A DNA stretch of 14,336 bases from DASQHM01 sp035632095 (GCA_035632095.1 DASQHM010000172.1:1-14336); one strand, 5' to 3'. Shown: positions 1 to 7,648, counted from the stretch's first letter. Numbers and translations are program-made. The notes: a model not told the origin generated them from the letters alone.

Positions 1-2
1 TG

Positions 3-152
3 ATCGCCGAGGGCTGGTCGCCCAAGCGCATTCAGGACTTCATGGGCCACAGCTCAATCCGCATGACCTATGACGTGTACGGCCACCTGTTCAAGGATGC
101 CGAGGGCGATCAGCGCGCGATGGAGAAGCTTGAGAACGCGCTGTTGAAGTGA
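3..152 (+). CDS. Tyrosine recombinase/integrase, C-terminal end (partial)
   Basis: Only the last 49 residues are in the window; the gene begins upstream. It would catalyse site-specific integration and excision of a mobile element by forming a covalent tyrosyl-DNA intermediate. The visible part shows the final catalytic box of the phage-integrase family: a GHSS motif (His at visible residue 16) and, ten residues later, the nucleophile tyrosine in the context DVYGHLF (visible residue 26, codon 78-80). A charged C-terminal helix follows and the gene stops with TGA at 150-152. The family identity is clear from these motifs; the catalytic Arg/Lys residues and the DNA-binding domain lie outside the window. 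The gene runs towards a half tRNA-Cys gene that starts about 60 bp after its stop, the usual arrangement for an integrase sitting at the end of its element. Confidence 0.88.
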   Translation: MAEGWSPKRIQDFMGHSSIRMTYDVYGHLFKDAEGDQRAMEKLENALLK

Positions 153-154
153 TG

Positions 155-172
155 GCAACACGGATGCAACAC
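155..172 (+). repeat. Direct repeat GCAACAC x2, possible integrase arm site
   Basis: The heptamer GCAACAC occurs at 155-161 and again at 166-172, spaced 11 bp (one helical turn) apart, directly after the integrase stop and before the att core. Short direct repeats placed like this are typical of arm-type integrase binding sites. The repeat is seen directly; the role is inferred from position. Confidence 0.4.
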
Positions 173-210
173 ATTCCGCTGAAGCCCGCAGATTTCCTTG
201 GCTTTTGAGA

Positions 211-256
211 GACTGCAAATCCGCGCACACGAGTTCGATTCTCGTCCTGGCCTCCA
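211..256 (+). other. attR site: 3' half of a tRNA-Cys gene
   Basis: This stretch is the 3' half of a tRNA-Cys. It has the anticodon loop CTGCAAA (213-219, anticodon GCA 215-217), a 4-nt variable loop (225-228), a perfect 5-bp T-stem (ACGAG 229-233 with CTCGT 241-245) around the loop TTCGATT, a 7-nt acceptor strand CCTGGCC (246-252), discriminator T253 (U73 is typical of tRNA-Cys) and CCA (254-256). There is no 5' half: the bases where the anticodon-stem partner should be (208-212) pair at only two of five positions, and no matching GGCCAGG acceptor strand lies just upstream. This is what an integrase that recombines in the anticodon loop leaves at the distal end of its element. The intact tRNA-Cys, with a GCGGA anticodon stem strand and a GGCCAGG start, should lie at the other end, beyond the window. 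Confidence 0.8.
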
Positions 257-344
257 CCATCCTCCCCAATGCGCGATGAGGTGTTCAGGCGCGCTTGAAC
301 CGCGCCGGGACAGAACGGCACTGCTGTGCTAAATCACGCAGCCA

Positions 345-1193
345 ATGCCGCCGCTCATTCTGTTGCTTGTCCTCTCCGCCGCCGTCATGCACGCGAGTTG
401 GAACGCCTTGGTGAAAGTCGGCGGTGATCCGTTGGCGCGGCTGGCGCTCGTGAACTTGGCCTGCAGCGCCATGGCCGTCCCGGTGATCGCAATCGTCGGC
501 TTGCCGGACGCTGCGTCTTTGCCGTACCTCGCGATTTCGGTCGTCGTGCACAATGCGTATTACGGCCTTCTCACGCTCTCCTATCAGGTCGGCGATCTTT
601 CCTACGTTTACCCGTTGGCGCGCGGCTCGGCGCCGCTGATCGTCGCGGTCATGACGTTCGTGTTCGCGGGCGAGCAGCTGAGCGCGCCCGGCATGCTGGC
701 CGTGGCGACAATATGCGTCGCAATATTGAGCCTGGCCTTGACCGGCCGCGACCACGGACGGCACGGCTGGAAGGCGACCACCGCCGCATTGGCGACCGGT
801 CTTTCCATCGCCTGCTACACCAATTCGGACGGGCTCGGCGCGCGCGCTTCGGGAAACCCGATTGCCTACGTGTCGGTGCTGTTCCTTCTCGAAGGATTGC
901 CGCTCATCGGGTTCCTTTGGATGGCTCGTCGCCGGATCCTGGGTGAAACGCTGCGCGCCGCCTGGCGGCCGGGCCTCATCGGCGGCGCGCTGGCCTTTCT
1001 CGGCTACGCGATCGTGGTGTGGTCGTTCGCGCATGCCCCGATCACACTGGTCTCAGCCGTGCGGGAGGTCAGCGTCGTGATTGCCGCAATGATCGGCGTG
1101 CGCATGCTGGGCGAGCCGTTCGGGTTGCGGCGCGTCGCCGCGGCCGCGGCGGTGGTGCTCGGCATCGTCCTCCTGGACGTATCCCCCGCGTGA
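345..1193 (+). CDS. EamA-family DMT transporter
   Basis: The 282-residue protein belongs to the drug/metabolite transporter superfamily (EamA), inner-membrane carriers that export or take up small metabolites; the substrate cannot be read from sequence. It is almost entirely hydrophobic, with about ten membrane segments arranged as two EamA repeats (roughly residues 3-130 and 145-280). The signature around VYPLARGSAPLIVAV (near residue 90) is the usual end of the first repeat, and the second repeat ends with the matching APITLVSAVREVSVVIAAMIG region. The length is normal for the family. ATG 345 is used because the first membrane helix begins immediately after it; there is no strong Shine-Dalgarno. 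It stands alone between the att junction and tRNA-Asn, so its context gives no clue to substrate. Confidence 0.88.
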   Translation: MPPLILLLVLSAAVMHASWNALVKVGGDPLARLALVNLACSAMAVPVIAIVGLPDAASLPYLAISVVVHNAYYGLLTLSYQVGDLSYVYPLARGSAPLIVAVMTFVFAGEQLSAPGMLAVATICVAILSLALTGRDHGRHGWKATTAALATGLSIACYTNSDGLGARASGNPIAYVSVLFLLEGLPLIGFLWMARRRILGETLRAAWRPGLIGGALAFLGYAIVVWSFAHAPITLVSAVREVSVVIAAMIGVRMLGEPFGLRRVAAAAAVVLGIVLLDVSPA

Positions 1194-1305
1194 CCGGCGG
1201 ACCGAGCGGAACACCGTCGCATCAAGACGTTACGGCGTTGTCGGGCCGACCGATTTGGCGTGGGTTCGGCCGGATCATGCTCTGGCGTGACCCGAAACGC
1301 TCTGG

Positions 1306-1311
1306 TATAAC
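1306..1311 (+). promoter_or_regulatory. Possible -10 element of tRNA-Asn promoter
   Basis: TATAAC at 1306-1311 is a good -10 hexamer, 30 bp before the mature tRNA. No convincing -35 lies 16-18 bp upstream (TGGCGT at 1283-1288 is weak). It sits in the second copy of a 16-bp near-repeat (1279-1294 and 1299-1314). The position is right for the tRNA-Asn promoter, but the call is tentative. Confidence 0.35.
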
Positions 1312-1341
1312 CCGCCTCCTTCGACCATGGTCGGGCTCTGA

Positions 1342-1416
1342 TCCCAGGTAGCTCAGTGGTAGAGCAGGCGGCTGTTAACCGCCGGGTCGGGGGTTCGAAT
1401 CCCTCCCTGGGAGCCA
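1342..1416 (+). tRNA. tRNA-Asn (anticodon GUU)
   Basis: A complete 75-nt cloverleaf including an encoded CCA. The acceptor stem TCCCAGG pairs with CCTGGGA (1406-1412), the discriminator is G1413 and CCA is at 1414-1416. The D-arm reads GCTC..GAGC, the anticodon stem GGCGG/CCGCC surrounds the loop CTGTTAA with anticodon GTT at 1374-1376, and the T-arm is GGGGG TTCGAAT CCCTC (four Watson-Crick pairs plus a terminal G-T pair). The anticodon and the G discriminator both fit tRNA-Asn. It shows no sign of an inserted element. Confidence 0.97.
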
Positions 1417-1418
1417 GT

Positions 1419-1436
1419 CCTCGGCGCTAGCCGGGG
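1419..1436 (+). terminator. Hairpin just after tRNA-Asn, possible terminator
   Basis: A 7-bp GC-rich stem (1419-1425 with 1430-1436, one G-U pair) with a GCTA loop starts 3 nt after the tRNA CCA. No T-run follows, so it may be a weak intrinsic terminator or a 3'-processing structure rather than a canonical terminator. Confidence 0.35.
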
Positions 1437-1493
1437 CCGCAACTCGGGCCGCGTGGCGCTCGACGCTGCCCGGCCCACGCGCTAAAAGGCCCC

Positions 1494-4103
1494 ATGACCG
1501 TGCAATCCAAGGCCGCCGAATCGACGCCGCAGAGCGCCTCAGTTGCCGGCTTCACGGTCATCGCGGCTCACGATCCGCACCGCGCCTTGAACGAACTGAA
1601 CGCCCTCGACGAAGCAAAGACCGGCGAAGTCGTCGTGCTGCTGGCCGACGAAGCCGATCGCGTTCATGCGGCGGAATTGGCCAAAGCCGTAATCGACGGC
1701 ACTGCCGATGCGTCGATCGCCGTGCGTTCGCCGCCCAAGTCGTTTGCGCCGTCGCAGCGCGTGAAGCACTGGCTGTCGCGCCTGGCGGTTTGGCCTCTGG
1801 GGGATGCGGCGGATCCCCTCTCCGGCAGTCTTGCCGCGCGGCGCAGCTTGCTGCTGCCGCTCCGCGTCGCGCCGGAGAGTTTCGATCTCGGTCTCGAGCT
1901 CCTGGCGCAGCGCGGCGAAGGCTTGCGAATAAGAAACGTGCCGGTGCGCCGGACAATCGCGCCCCCGCCGATGACGCCATCCGATCTCCGCCGTTACGCG
2001 CGCCGCATCATGGCGCTTGCCGGCGGCGCCGTATCGCTGAGCGGCGCGACGCGGTTCGCCACGGTCGGCGTGCTGGCCATGATCGTCGACTTGATTTTCT
2101 ACCAAATGTTCTTGCGTTTCGGCGTTCGCATCGGATCGGCCCATATCGCAAGCTTCGTGATTTCAGCGGCGTTCAACTTTTATCTCAACGCGCGCTGGAC
2201 CTTCGCCGTTTCGGCGCGCGAGGCCGGCGAGCCGCTCTGGCGGCAATATGCGCGCTTCCTGGCTGTCGCCGTGATGTCGCTGCTGCTGCGGGGCGGCGTG
2301 CTCGGACTTGCCAGCGGCCCGCTCGGCATACCGGCCGAAGTTGCGATCTTTGCCGGAATAGCCGTGGCTGCGGCGAGCAATTTTCTCGGCAACGCGTTCT
2401 TCGTCTTTCCCGCCGGCCGTATTCCAGGCCGGATTTTGGTGCCGACGACGACCCGATGGCGCGTCGCCGCAATCGGTACCTTGCTCTTCGCCTTGTCGCT
2501 GCGCGTGGTCTACATGGCGCAACCCAACCTGTTGCCCGAAGAAGCCTATTACTGGCTGTATGCGCAACATCCCGACATCGGGTATCTGGATCACCCGCCC
2601 ATGGTTGCCTGGGCGATCCGTGCGGGCGTGCTGCTATTCGGGAATTCGGAATTTGCCGTTCGCTTGCCGGCGATCGCGTGCGGCCTCGTCGCGCTCGGCT
2701 TCACGTTTGCCTATGCGCGCGCCCAAGCCGGCAAGTCCGCCGCCTTCGTGACCGTGCTCCTGCTGTCCGCGCTGCCCTACTATTTCGGCGCAAGCCTGGT
2801 GATGAGTCCGGACGCACCGCTGACCGCGGCATGGGCCGCGGCGATCTACTACCTGCATCGTGCGCTCGTGCTCGATCGGTCCAAGGCCTGGTGGGGCGTG
2901 GGCATCAGCGTCGGCCTCGGCATGCTGTCGAAATACACCATTGCCTTGCTGGGACCGGCCGCGCTGGTCTTCATCATCCTCGACAGCCGCGCGCGGCGTT
3001 GGTTGCTGCGGCCTGAGCCCTATCTGGCGCTGGTATTGGCTGCACTTCTGTTTGCGCCAGTGATCGTGTGGAATGCGGAGAACGATTGGGTGTCGTTCGC
3101 GTTCCAAAGCACGCGGCGCGCCGCTGCGCCGTTCTCTTTCGGCCTGCCGGAATTGATCGGCGACATTCTGCTCTTGCTCACGCCCATCGGCGCCGTCGCC
3201 GCGGTGCCGGCGGTTCTGGCGCGCTTCGCCACGGGCATCGAGCGGCGCGGGTCGCTGTTCGTCGCCGCATTAACCTTGACGCCGCTTGCGGTCTTCGTTG
3301 CATTCAGCCTCACCCACGGCATGAAACTGAATTGGACCGGCCCGCTTTGGCTCGCGGTGCTGCCGGCGATGGCGGCGGCGATCATCACGCCTGCCGCAGG
3401 CAACCCTTGGCAGTCCGGGCTCAACCGCGTCTGGCCGCCGGCCGTCGTCGCCCTCCTTCTTATCTATGCGCTCGGGCTGCACTACCTCGTGCTGGGACTG
3501 CCCGGCGTTCCCGATCGGAACGATTTGCGCGGCTTGCCGCTCGGGTGGCGGGATTTGACGCGCCAGGTTTTGCCGCTCGCCGACGAAGTTGCGCGATCCG
3601 ACGGCAAGGCCCCGGTCTTTGTCGGTCTCGACAAGTATACCTTCGCCAGCGAGGTCGCGTTTTACGGCGCGAGAGAACGCGGCGCCATGCCGGACGTGGC
3701 GTCCCAGGGCTTGTTCGACGGCGACGGCCTGATGTTCGCGCGCTGGACGCCGCAAGCGTCGCTCAATGGCCGAACTTTGATCCTGCTCGCCTATCACGAG
3801 CGCGATCTTGAGCAAGGTTCCGTAATGCAGCATTGCGCAAATCTGGGGCCGATTGCGAGCAAACAGGTCCTCCGGGACGGCCGGACCGTCGGGCGGTATG
3901 CGATGCGCATCTGCCGCGGCTATCGGGCCGGCGGTACGTATGCCGATGCGCGTCGACACCATGCGCCGCATCGACCGATGGGCCGGTCAACCGCTGACCG
4001 CGCTCGCCTCGGGCCTGCATCGCTTGTGGTGGCGTGTGAGCCCACCGCAAAAACCCGAAGCGATCCGCCGGATTGCCTTCATCGAGCTGTCGGAAATGGG
4101 TAG
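1494..4103 (+). CDS. GT2-like/GtrA/ArnT-type membrane glycosyltransferase fusion
   Basis: An 869-residue protein with three modules. Residues ~20-160 match the back half of a dolichyl-phosphate-mannose-synthase-like GT2 domain: GEVVVLLADEAD at 44-55 stands where the DXD strand should be, DPLSG at 107-111, and a LRIRNVPV strand near 150. The first GT2 motifs are missing. Residues ~186-310 form a GtrA domain with four helices, and ~320-620 an ArnT/PMT-type polytopic glycosyltransferase with EEAYYW at 349-354 (family DEAYYW; Glu replaces the usual Asp) and DHPP at 366-369. A soluble tail runs to ~811. Such proteins move a sugar from a polyprenyl-phosphate carrier to an envelope acceptor at the inner membrane, with GtrA helping to flip the carrier. 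ATG 1494 follows AAGG at a good distance. The last ~58 codons overlap the GT9 gene and look non-coding in this frame, so the functional protein may end near residue 811. The sugar and acceptor are unknown. Confidence 0.85.
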   Translation: MTVQSKAAESTPQSASVAGFTVIAAHDPHRALNELNALDEAKTGEVVVLLADEADRVHAAELAKAVIDGTADASIAVRSPPKSFAPSQRVKHWLSRLAVWPLGDAADPLSGSLAARRSLLLPLRVAPESFDLGLELLAQRGEGLRIRNVPVRRTIAPPPMTPSDLRRYARRIMALAGGAVSLSGATRFATVGVLAMIVDLIFYQMFLRFGVRIGSAHIASFVISAAFNFYLNARWTFAVSAREAGEPLWRQYARFLAVAVMSLLLRGGVLGLASGPLGIPAEVAIFAGIAVAAASNFLGNAFFVFPAGRIPGRILVPTTTRWRVAAIGTLLFALSLRVVYMAQPNLLPEEAYYWLYAQHPDIGYLDHPPMVAWAIRAGVLLFGNSEFAVRLPAIACGLVALGFTFAYARAQAGKSAAFVTVLLLSALPYYFGASLVMSPDAPLTAAWAAAIYYLHRALVLDRSKAWWGVGISVGLGMLSKYTIALLGPAALVFIILDSRARRWLLRPEPYLALVLAALLFAPVIVWNAENDWVSFAFQSTRRAAAPFSFGLPELIGDILLLLTPIGAVAAVPAVLARFATGIERRGSLFVAALTLTPLAVFVAFSLTHGMKLNWTGPLWLAVLPAMAAAIITPAAGNPWQSGLNRVWPPAVVALLLIYALGLHYLVLGLPGVPDRNDLRGLPLGWRDLTRQVLPLADEVARSDGKAPVFVGLDKYTFASEVAFYGARERGAMPDVASQGLFDGDGLMFARWTPQASLNGRTLILLAYHERDLEQGSVMQHCANLGPIASKQVLRDGRTVGRYAMRICRGYRAGGTYADARRHHAPHRPMGRSTADRARLGPASLVVACEPTAKTRSDPPDCLHRAVGNG

Positions 4104-5184
4104 CACGATCATCGCCGATCCCGCCATGCGCCGCGCCGCGTCGCTCTATCCTGGCGCCGAAATGTACTTCGTCATATTTGCGCAGAACCGCCCGAGCCTG
4201 GACATTCTCGGCACCATCGCGCACGAGCGCGCAATCGTCATCCGCGCCACCGATTTCGTCACGTTGACACTGGACACGATCGCCGCGCTGCGGCGGTTGC
4301 GGGAATTGCGCATCGACATGATCGTCGATCTCGAACTCTTCTCCCGCTTTTCAAGCCTGCTGACATTGCTCTCCGGCGCGCCCATTCGCGTCGGCTTCCA
4401 CCGGTTTCACGGCGAGGGGCTATATCGGGGAAACCACCTTACGCACCCGGTGCAGTACAACGCCCATCAGCACATGGCGAAGAACTTCCTTGCCCTGGTG
4501 CATGCCCCGGGCGAGACGCCGAACGATCTGCCTCACGGCAAACGCCGCTTCGACGACGCCGAGATTAGACTGACGCCCTGGCAGCCCGATCCGGCGCAAC
4601 GGGATGCGATGCGTCAACGGCTGGTCTCGGCGCATCCTGTGCTCGAGCGCGCCTCGCGCTGGGTGATCCTCAATCCGAACGCCAGCGAACTCATGCCGCT
4701 GCGGAAATGGCCGTTGCCGCATTTCGGCGATTTGGCCAAGCGCCTGCTCGAAGATCCATCGCTCGCGATTGTGATAACGGGCGCGGCCTCGGAGAAACCG
4801 GACGCTCAAACGATCGCGGCAATGGCGGGGAACGAACGCCTTGTCGATTTGACCGGCTTCACGCGGCTCGACGAGTTGCCGCTGCTTTACTGCCTGGCAA
4901 CCGCCATGTTGACGAACGACAGCGGTCCGGCGCATTTCGCGGCGCCGACCGGTCTCAAGACCTGGGTCCTGTTCGGGCCGGAAACGCCGACGCTTTACGG
5001 CGCGCTCAATCCGAACGCGGAATTCTTTTACAAAGGATTGGCGTGCTCGCCTTGCGTTTCGGCGGCCAATCACCGCAAGTCGCCGTGCCGCGACAATCAA
5101 TGCATGAAACAGATTGCCGTGGACGAGGTCTTCGTCCGGATGCGGAGCTATCTGGACGACGCGCGGCCGGCCGGTGCCGCGTGA
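3940..5184 (+). CDS. Glycosyltransferase family 9 (heptosyltransferase-like)
   Basis: About 414 residues, cytoplasmic, in the GT9 fold used by ADP-heptose:LPS heptosyltransferases. The N-terminal Rossmann half shows IRRIAFIELSEMGST, where other GT9 enzymes have the LGD-type loop. The C-terminal half carries the family signature NDSGPAHFAAPTGLKTW followed by LFGPETPTLYG. Near the end is a cysteine-rich stretch (ACSPCVS, then SPCRDNQC). Start choice is uncertain: the frame is open from 3853, ATGs lie at 3940, 3946 and 3961, and the MRRIDRW start at 3961 resembles the N-terminus of related GT9 proteins. Synonymous third positions are GC-rich in this frame from 3940 on, supporting translation there. 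The gene overlaps the preceding glycosyltransferase and is followed 8 nt later by a methyltransferase-like gene, so it probably acts in the same LPS or glycolipid pathway. The donor sugar is not determinable. Confidence 0.88.
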   Translation: MPMRVDTMRRIDRWAGQPLTALASGLHRLWWRVSPPQKPEAIRRIAFIELSEMGSTIIADPAMRRAASLYPGAEMYFVIFAQNRPSLDILGTIAHERAIVIRATDFVTLTLDTIAALRRLRELRIDMIVDLELFSRFSSLLTLLSGAPIRVGFHRFHGEGLYRGNHLTHPVQYNAHQHMAKNFLALVHAPGETPNDLPHGKRRFDDAEIRLTPWQPDPAQRDAMRQRLVSAHPVLERASRWVILNPNASELMPLRKWPLPHFGDLAKRLLEDPSLAIVITGAASEKPDAQTIAAMAGNERLVDLTGFTRLDELPLLYCLATAMLTNDSGPAHFAAPTGLKTWVLFGPETPTLYGALNPNAEFFYKGLACSPCVSAANHRKSPCRDNQCMKQIAVDEVFVRMRSYLDDARPAGAA

Positions 5185-5192
5185 GCTGACGC

Positions 5193-6050
5193 GTGCCGCT
5201 CGGCGATTCCATTGTCCGGCTATTGAATACTCGGGTACTTCCGCGTTGGCGCCTGGCGCTGCGCAAGGACGGCTACGACGGCGACAATCATATGATCGGG
5301 GGCGAGTTCCTCGATCGCAGCGTCGACGCGCTGACCGCCGCCCTGTTTCCCTTCGCGACCGGCGCGGGGCTCGCCACGCCCGACGCCGGTTACCAGGTGC
5401 GCGGCATCGTCCGCGACTTCATCGCCCTTTACCGCGCGCGACCGATCCGCGACAACACCGGCGGCAGCGGGTTCAACGGGTCGATTTGCATCTACGTCGT
5501 GGCGCGTCTCCTGGCGCCGAAACTGGTGATCGAAAGCGGCACGTGGCAGGGACACACGGCGTGGCTGCTGGCCAAAGCATGCCCCGGCGCCAAGGTCATC
5601 AGCTTCGACCTCGAACAAAGCCATCTGTCGCACCGCGAGCCGGGCGTCGATTATCGTATCGGCGACTGGAACAAGAGCGACATCCGCGGCGACGACGCGG
5701 CCGCGAGCCTCGTGTTCTTCGACGATCACGTAAGTCAGGCACAACGCATACGCGAAGCGCACGAACGCGGCTTCCGCACCCTGTTGCTGGACGACGACGT
5801 GCCGGCCGAAGCCCTGTTCGTCACCGGCGTGCCGCCCGCGCCCACCGCCGCCATGTTGATGTCGGCACCGGAACCCGAGGCCTCCGAGATCGAATGGATG
5901 CATCGCGGCCGCCAGCGGCGCTTGACGTGTTCGCGCGACGATTGGCGTGCCCGCGATCTTATCGCCGAATATCGCCGACTGCCCGATTTGGCTTCGGCCA
6001 GTCACTACCGGTTGCACAATGGAATGAGCCTGCTTCGGCTCAAGGATTAG
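5193..6050 (+). CDS. Class I SAM-dependent methyltransferase-like protein
   Basis: A 285-residue protein starting at GTG 5193, 8 nt after the GT9 stop, with no membrane segment. The centre holds a Rossmann motif I (VIESGTWQGHTAW, residues ~112-124) followed by an acidic strand end (VISFDLE), the pattern of class I methyltransferases, notably the Methyltransf_24/CmcI-like groups often found in glycan clusters. Later strands carry FFDDH and LLLDDDVP, acidic loops that could bind metal or substrate. A glycine-rich GGSGFNG lies just before motif I. The likely role is methylation or related modification of a glycan or lipid product made by the two upstream glycosyltransferases; that part is inference. 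There is no clear Shine-Dalgarno, and translation is probably coupled. ATG 5291 is an alternative start but would remove ~33 conserved-looking residues. It converges on the histidine kinase gene 47 bp away. Confidence 0.72.
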   Translation: MPLGDSIVRLLNTRVLPRWRLALRKDGYDGDNHMIGGEFLDRSVDALTAALFPFATGAGLATPDAGYQVRGIVRDFIALYRARPIRDNTGGSGFNGSICIYVVARLLAPKLVIESGTWQGHTAWLLAKACPGAKVISFDLEQSHLSHREPGVDYRIGDWNKSDIRGDDAAASLVFFDDHVSQAQRIREAHERGFRTLLLDDDVPAEALFVTGVPPAPTAAMLMSAPEPEASEIEWMHRGRQRRLTCSRDDWRARDLIAEYRRLPDLASASHYRLHNGMSLLRLKD

Positions 6051-6097
6051 TTCGAAGCGCCGGGGCACGTCGCGGACGCCGAAACGCTGCGGACAGA

Positions 6098-7648
6098 TTA
6101 CGCGGTCGGAATCACCACGCGCATTCTCAGGCCCCGCGGATCGCGGTTGCTCGCCTCGACGCGGCCGCCCAAGGCCTCGATGTTGCGCCGGACGAGCCAC
6201 AGGCCGAGCCCGAAATGCGGTTGCGTGGATCCGGTGGCGCCGGGCTCGGAGCCCGGCCGATGCGAAAAGTGCCGCTCGAAAATACGCGGCAGGTAAATCG
6301 CATCGATCCCCGGCCCGTCATCGTCGACGGTGAGTTCGGCGCGCCGCCCGGTGCGGCGGAGCGTCACCCGGATGATGCCGCCGCTCGGCGAGAAGCTCAG
6401 CGCATTGTCGAGAATGTTCTCTGTCACGGTCTCGAGCAATTCCTCGCCGGCGAACACGGCGATGTTCGGCTCGATGGCGGTGACGACCTGGATGCCCTTC
6501 GGCGTCGCCGCCGCGCGGCACTCGCCGGCCAAATCGTCCACGACCCGCGAAAGATCGATGCGCCGGTGCGGCGGCGCCACGGTCTCGGCCACGGCTTCGT
6601 CGATACGCCGCGCCGCCTGCACCAATATGTCGAGCTTTTCCAGCGAACGCTCGATCAGCTCGAGGGCGCGGCGCGCGCGCGCATCGGCTCCCGCGATGGC
6701 GCGGCGAACCGGCTCGAGGGATTGCGCGATCACCGCGATCGGCGTCTTCAGCGCGTGGGCGTTCTCCTCCGCCGCCTGCCGGATGGTTTCCGCCGAATTG
6801 GCCAGCCGTTCGACCATGCCGTCGAAGGCTTCGGCGGCGACGGCGAGTTCCGGAACCCGATTGAGCGCGGCGAACGATTGTCCGGCCGACTCGCCCCGCT
6901 GAATGCGCTGCGCCAATCTGGTGAAATGCAGCAGGCTGATCCACACGCCAAGGAAAATCGACAGGATGGCCACGACCATCAGCGCATAGACCATGGCGGC
7001 GACGCCGACCTCCGGCGTCTGCCAATAGGGCCGGTCGAGCGCGGCGCCGAGCACGCTCGCCGCCGGCTGCGAGGCGATTGCGATCCAGCATCCGCTCGGC
7101 GCCTGGACGGGCGTCAACGAGGTCAGAACTTCTTCCTGTCCGGCCGGATTGACGTAGCGGAGCGCGAGCGGCCGGTTTTCCTCGCACGTATCCTTGATGC
7201 GCTCCAGGATTCCGGTCTGGATCAGATCCTTCTGTTCGGCTTCCAGCAGCTCCTTGGCGATCGGCGGCGCCGCGGCAATAAGGTAGAAGCCCTCTATGCC
7301 GCTGCTGCCCGTGGGACGGAACAGCAGGCGTATGCGCTGATCCTCGCCGGCGAGCTGCGTCAGCGTGTCCCGCAGGTTCGGCAGCATTTGGCCCGAGAAG
7401 CGCGAAACGATCGGCTGCAAACCGGCAGCGACCAGCCGGCCTTGGTCCTGGACGCTGCGCAGGAGAAGCGCTTGGCGGTCGCGGTCGGCCGCTTCGAAGG
7501 AACGGTAAAGGAATAGCGGCACCGCAGCGAAGACCGCGACGAGAAAGACAAGCCTAAGCGCCAGTGAGCCGATCAGCCGCCGGTAAGCGCGGGGCCTTAC
7601 GGTCTCACTGAGTACCTTCGGCGCGCCAACGGTATCCGAAGCCAGCAT
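6098..7648 (-). CDS. Membrane sensor histidine kinase
   Basis: A 516-residue orthodox sensor kinase. A cytoplasmic lead is followed by a first membrane helix (~25-48), a periplasmic sensor region (~50-212) with no recognised ligand domain, and a second helix (~214-238). Then come a HAMP-like linker, the phospho-acceptor H box (AHALKTP, His298), the N box (ENILDNA, Asn411 and Asn415), the G1 box DDDGPG (Asp444) and the G2 box FGLGLWLV (479-486). All ATP-binding and phosphotransfer residues are present, so it should be active. HALKTP in place of HELRTP is a known H-box variant. Its start overlaps the end of the response-regulator gene by 44 nt, so the two are co-translated and form a cognate pair. 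With a lipoprotein at the head of the operon, an envelope signal is the most likely input; this is inferred from context. Confidence 0.93.
   Translation of the reverse strand: MLASDTVGAPKVLSETVRPRAYRRLIGSLALRLVFLVAVFAAVPLFLYRSFEAADRDRQALLLRSVQDQGRLVAAGLQPIVSRFSGQMLPNLRDTLTQLAGEDQRIRLLFRPTGSSGIEGFYLIAAAPPIAKELLEAEQKDLIQTGILERIKDTCEENRPLALRYVNPAGQEEVLTSLTPVQAPSGCWIAIASQPAASVLGAALDRPYWQTPEVGVAAMVYALMVVAILSIFLGVWISLLHFTRLAQRIQRGESAGQSFAALNRVPELAVAAEAFDGMVERLANSAETIRQAAEENAHALKTPIAVIAQSLEPVRRAIAGADARARRALELIERSLEKLDILVQAARRIDEAVAETVAPPHRRIDLSRVVDDLAGECRAAATPKGIQVVTAIEPNIAVFAGEELLETVTENILDNALSFSPSGGIIRVTLRRTGRRAELTVDDDGPGIDAIYLPRIFERHFSHRPGSEPGATGSTQPHFGLGLWLVRRNIEALGGRVEASNRDPRGLRMRVVIPTA

Noticed and set aside
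285..1034. A 249-codon open frame on the minus strand
   Set aside because: Antisense to the EamA transporter, composed of charged low-complexity sequence with no family features.
6051..6097. Terminator between the convergent methyltransferase and kinase genes
   Set aside because: Only a 4-bp stem (CGTC/GACG) and no T-run; not enough to call.
5114..7516. An 800-codon open frame on the plus strand
   Set aside because: It is antisense to the histidine kinase and out of frame with the methyltransferase, with an Arg-rich low-complexity product and no motif; an artefact of high GC.
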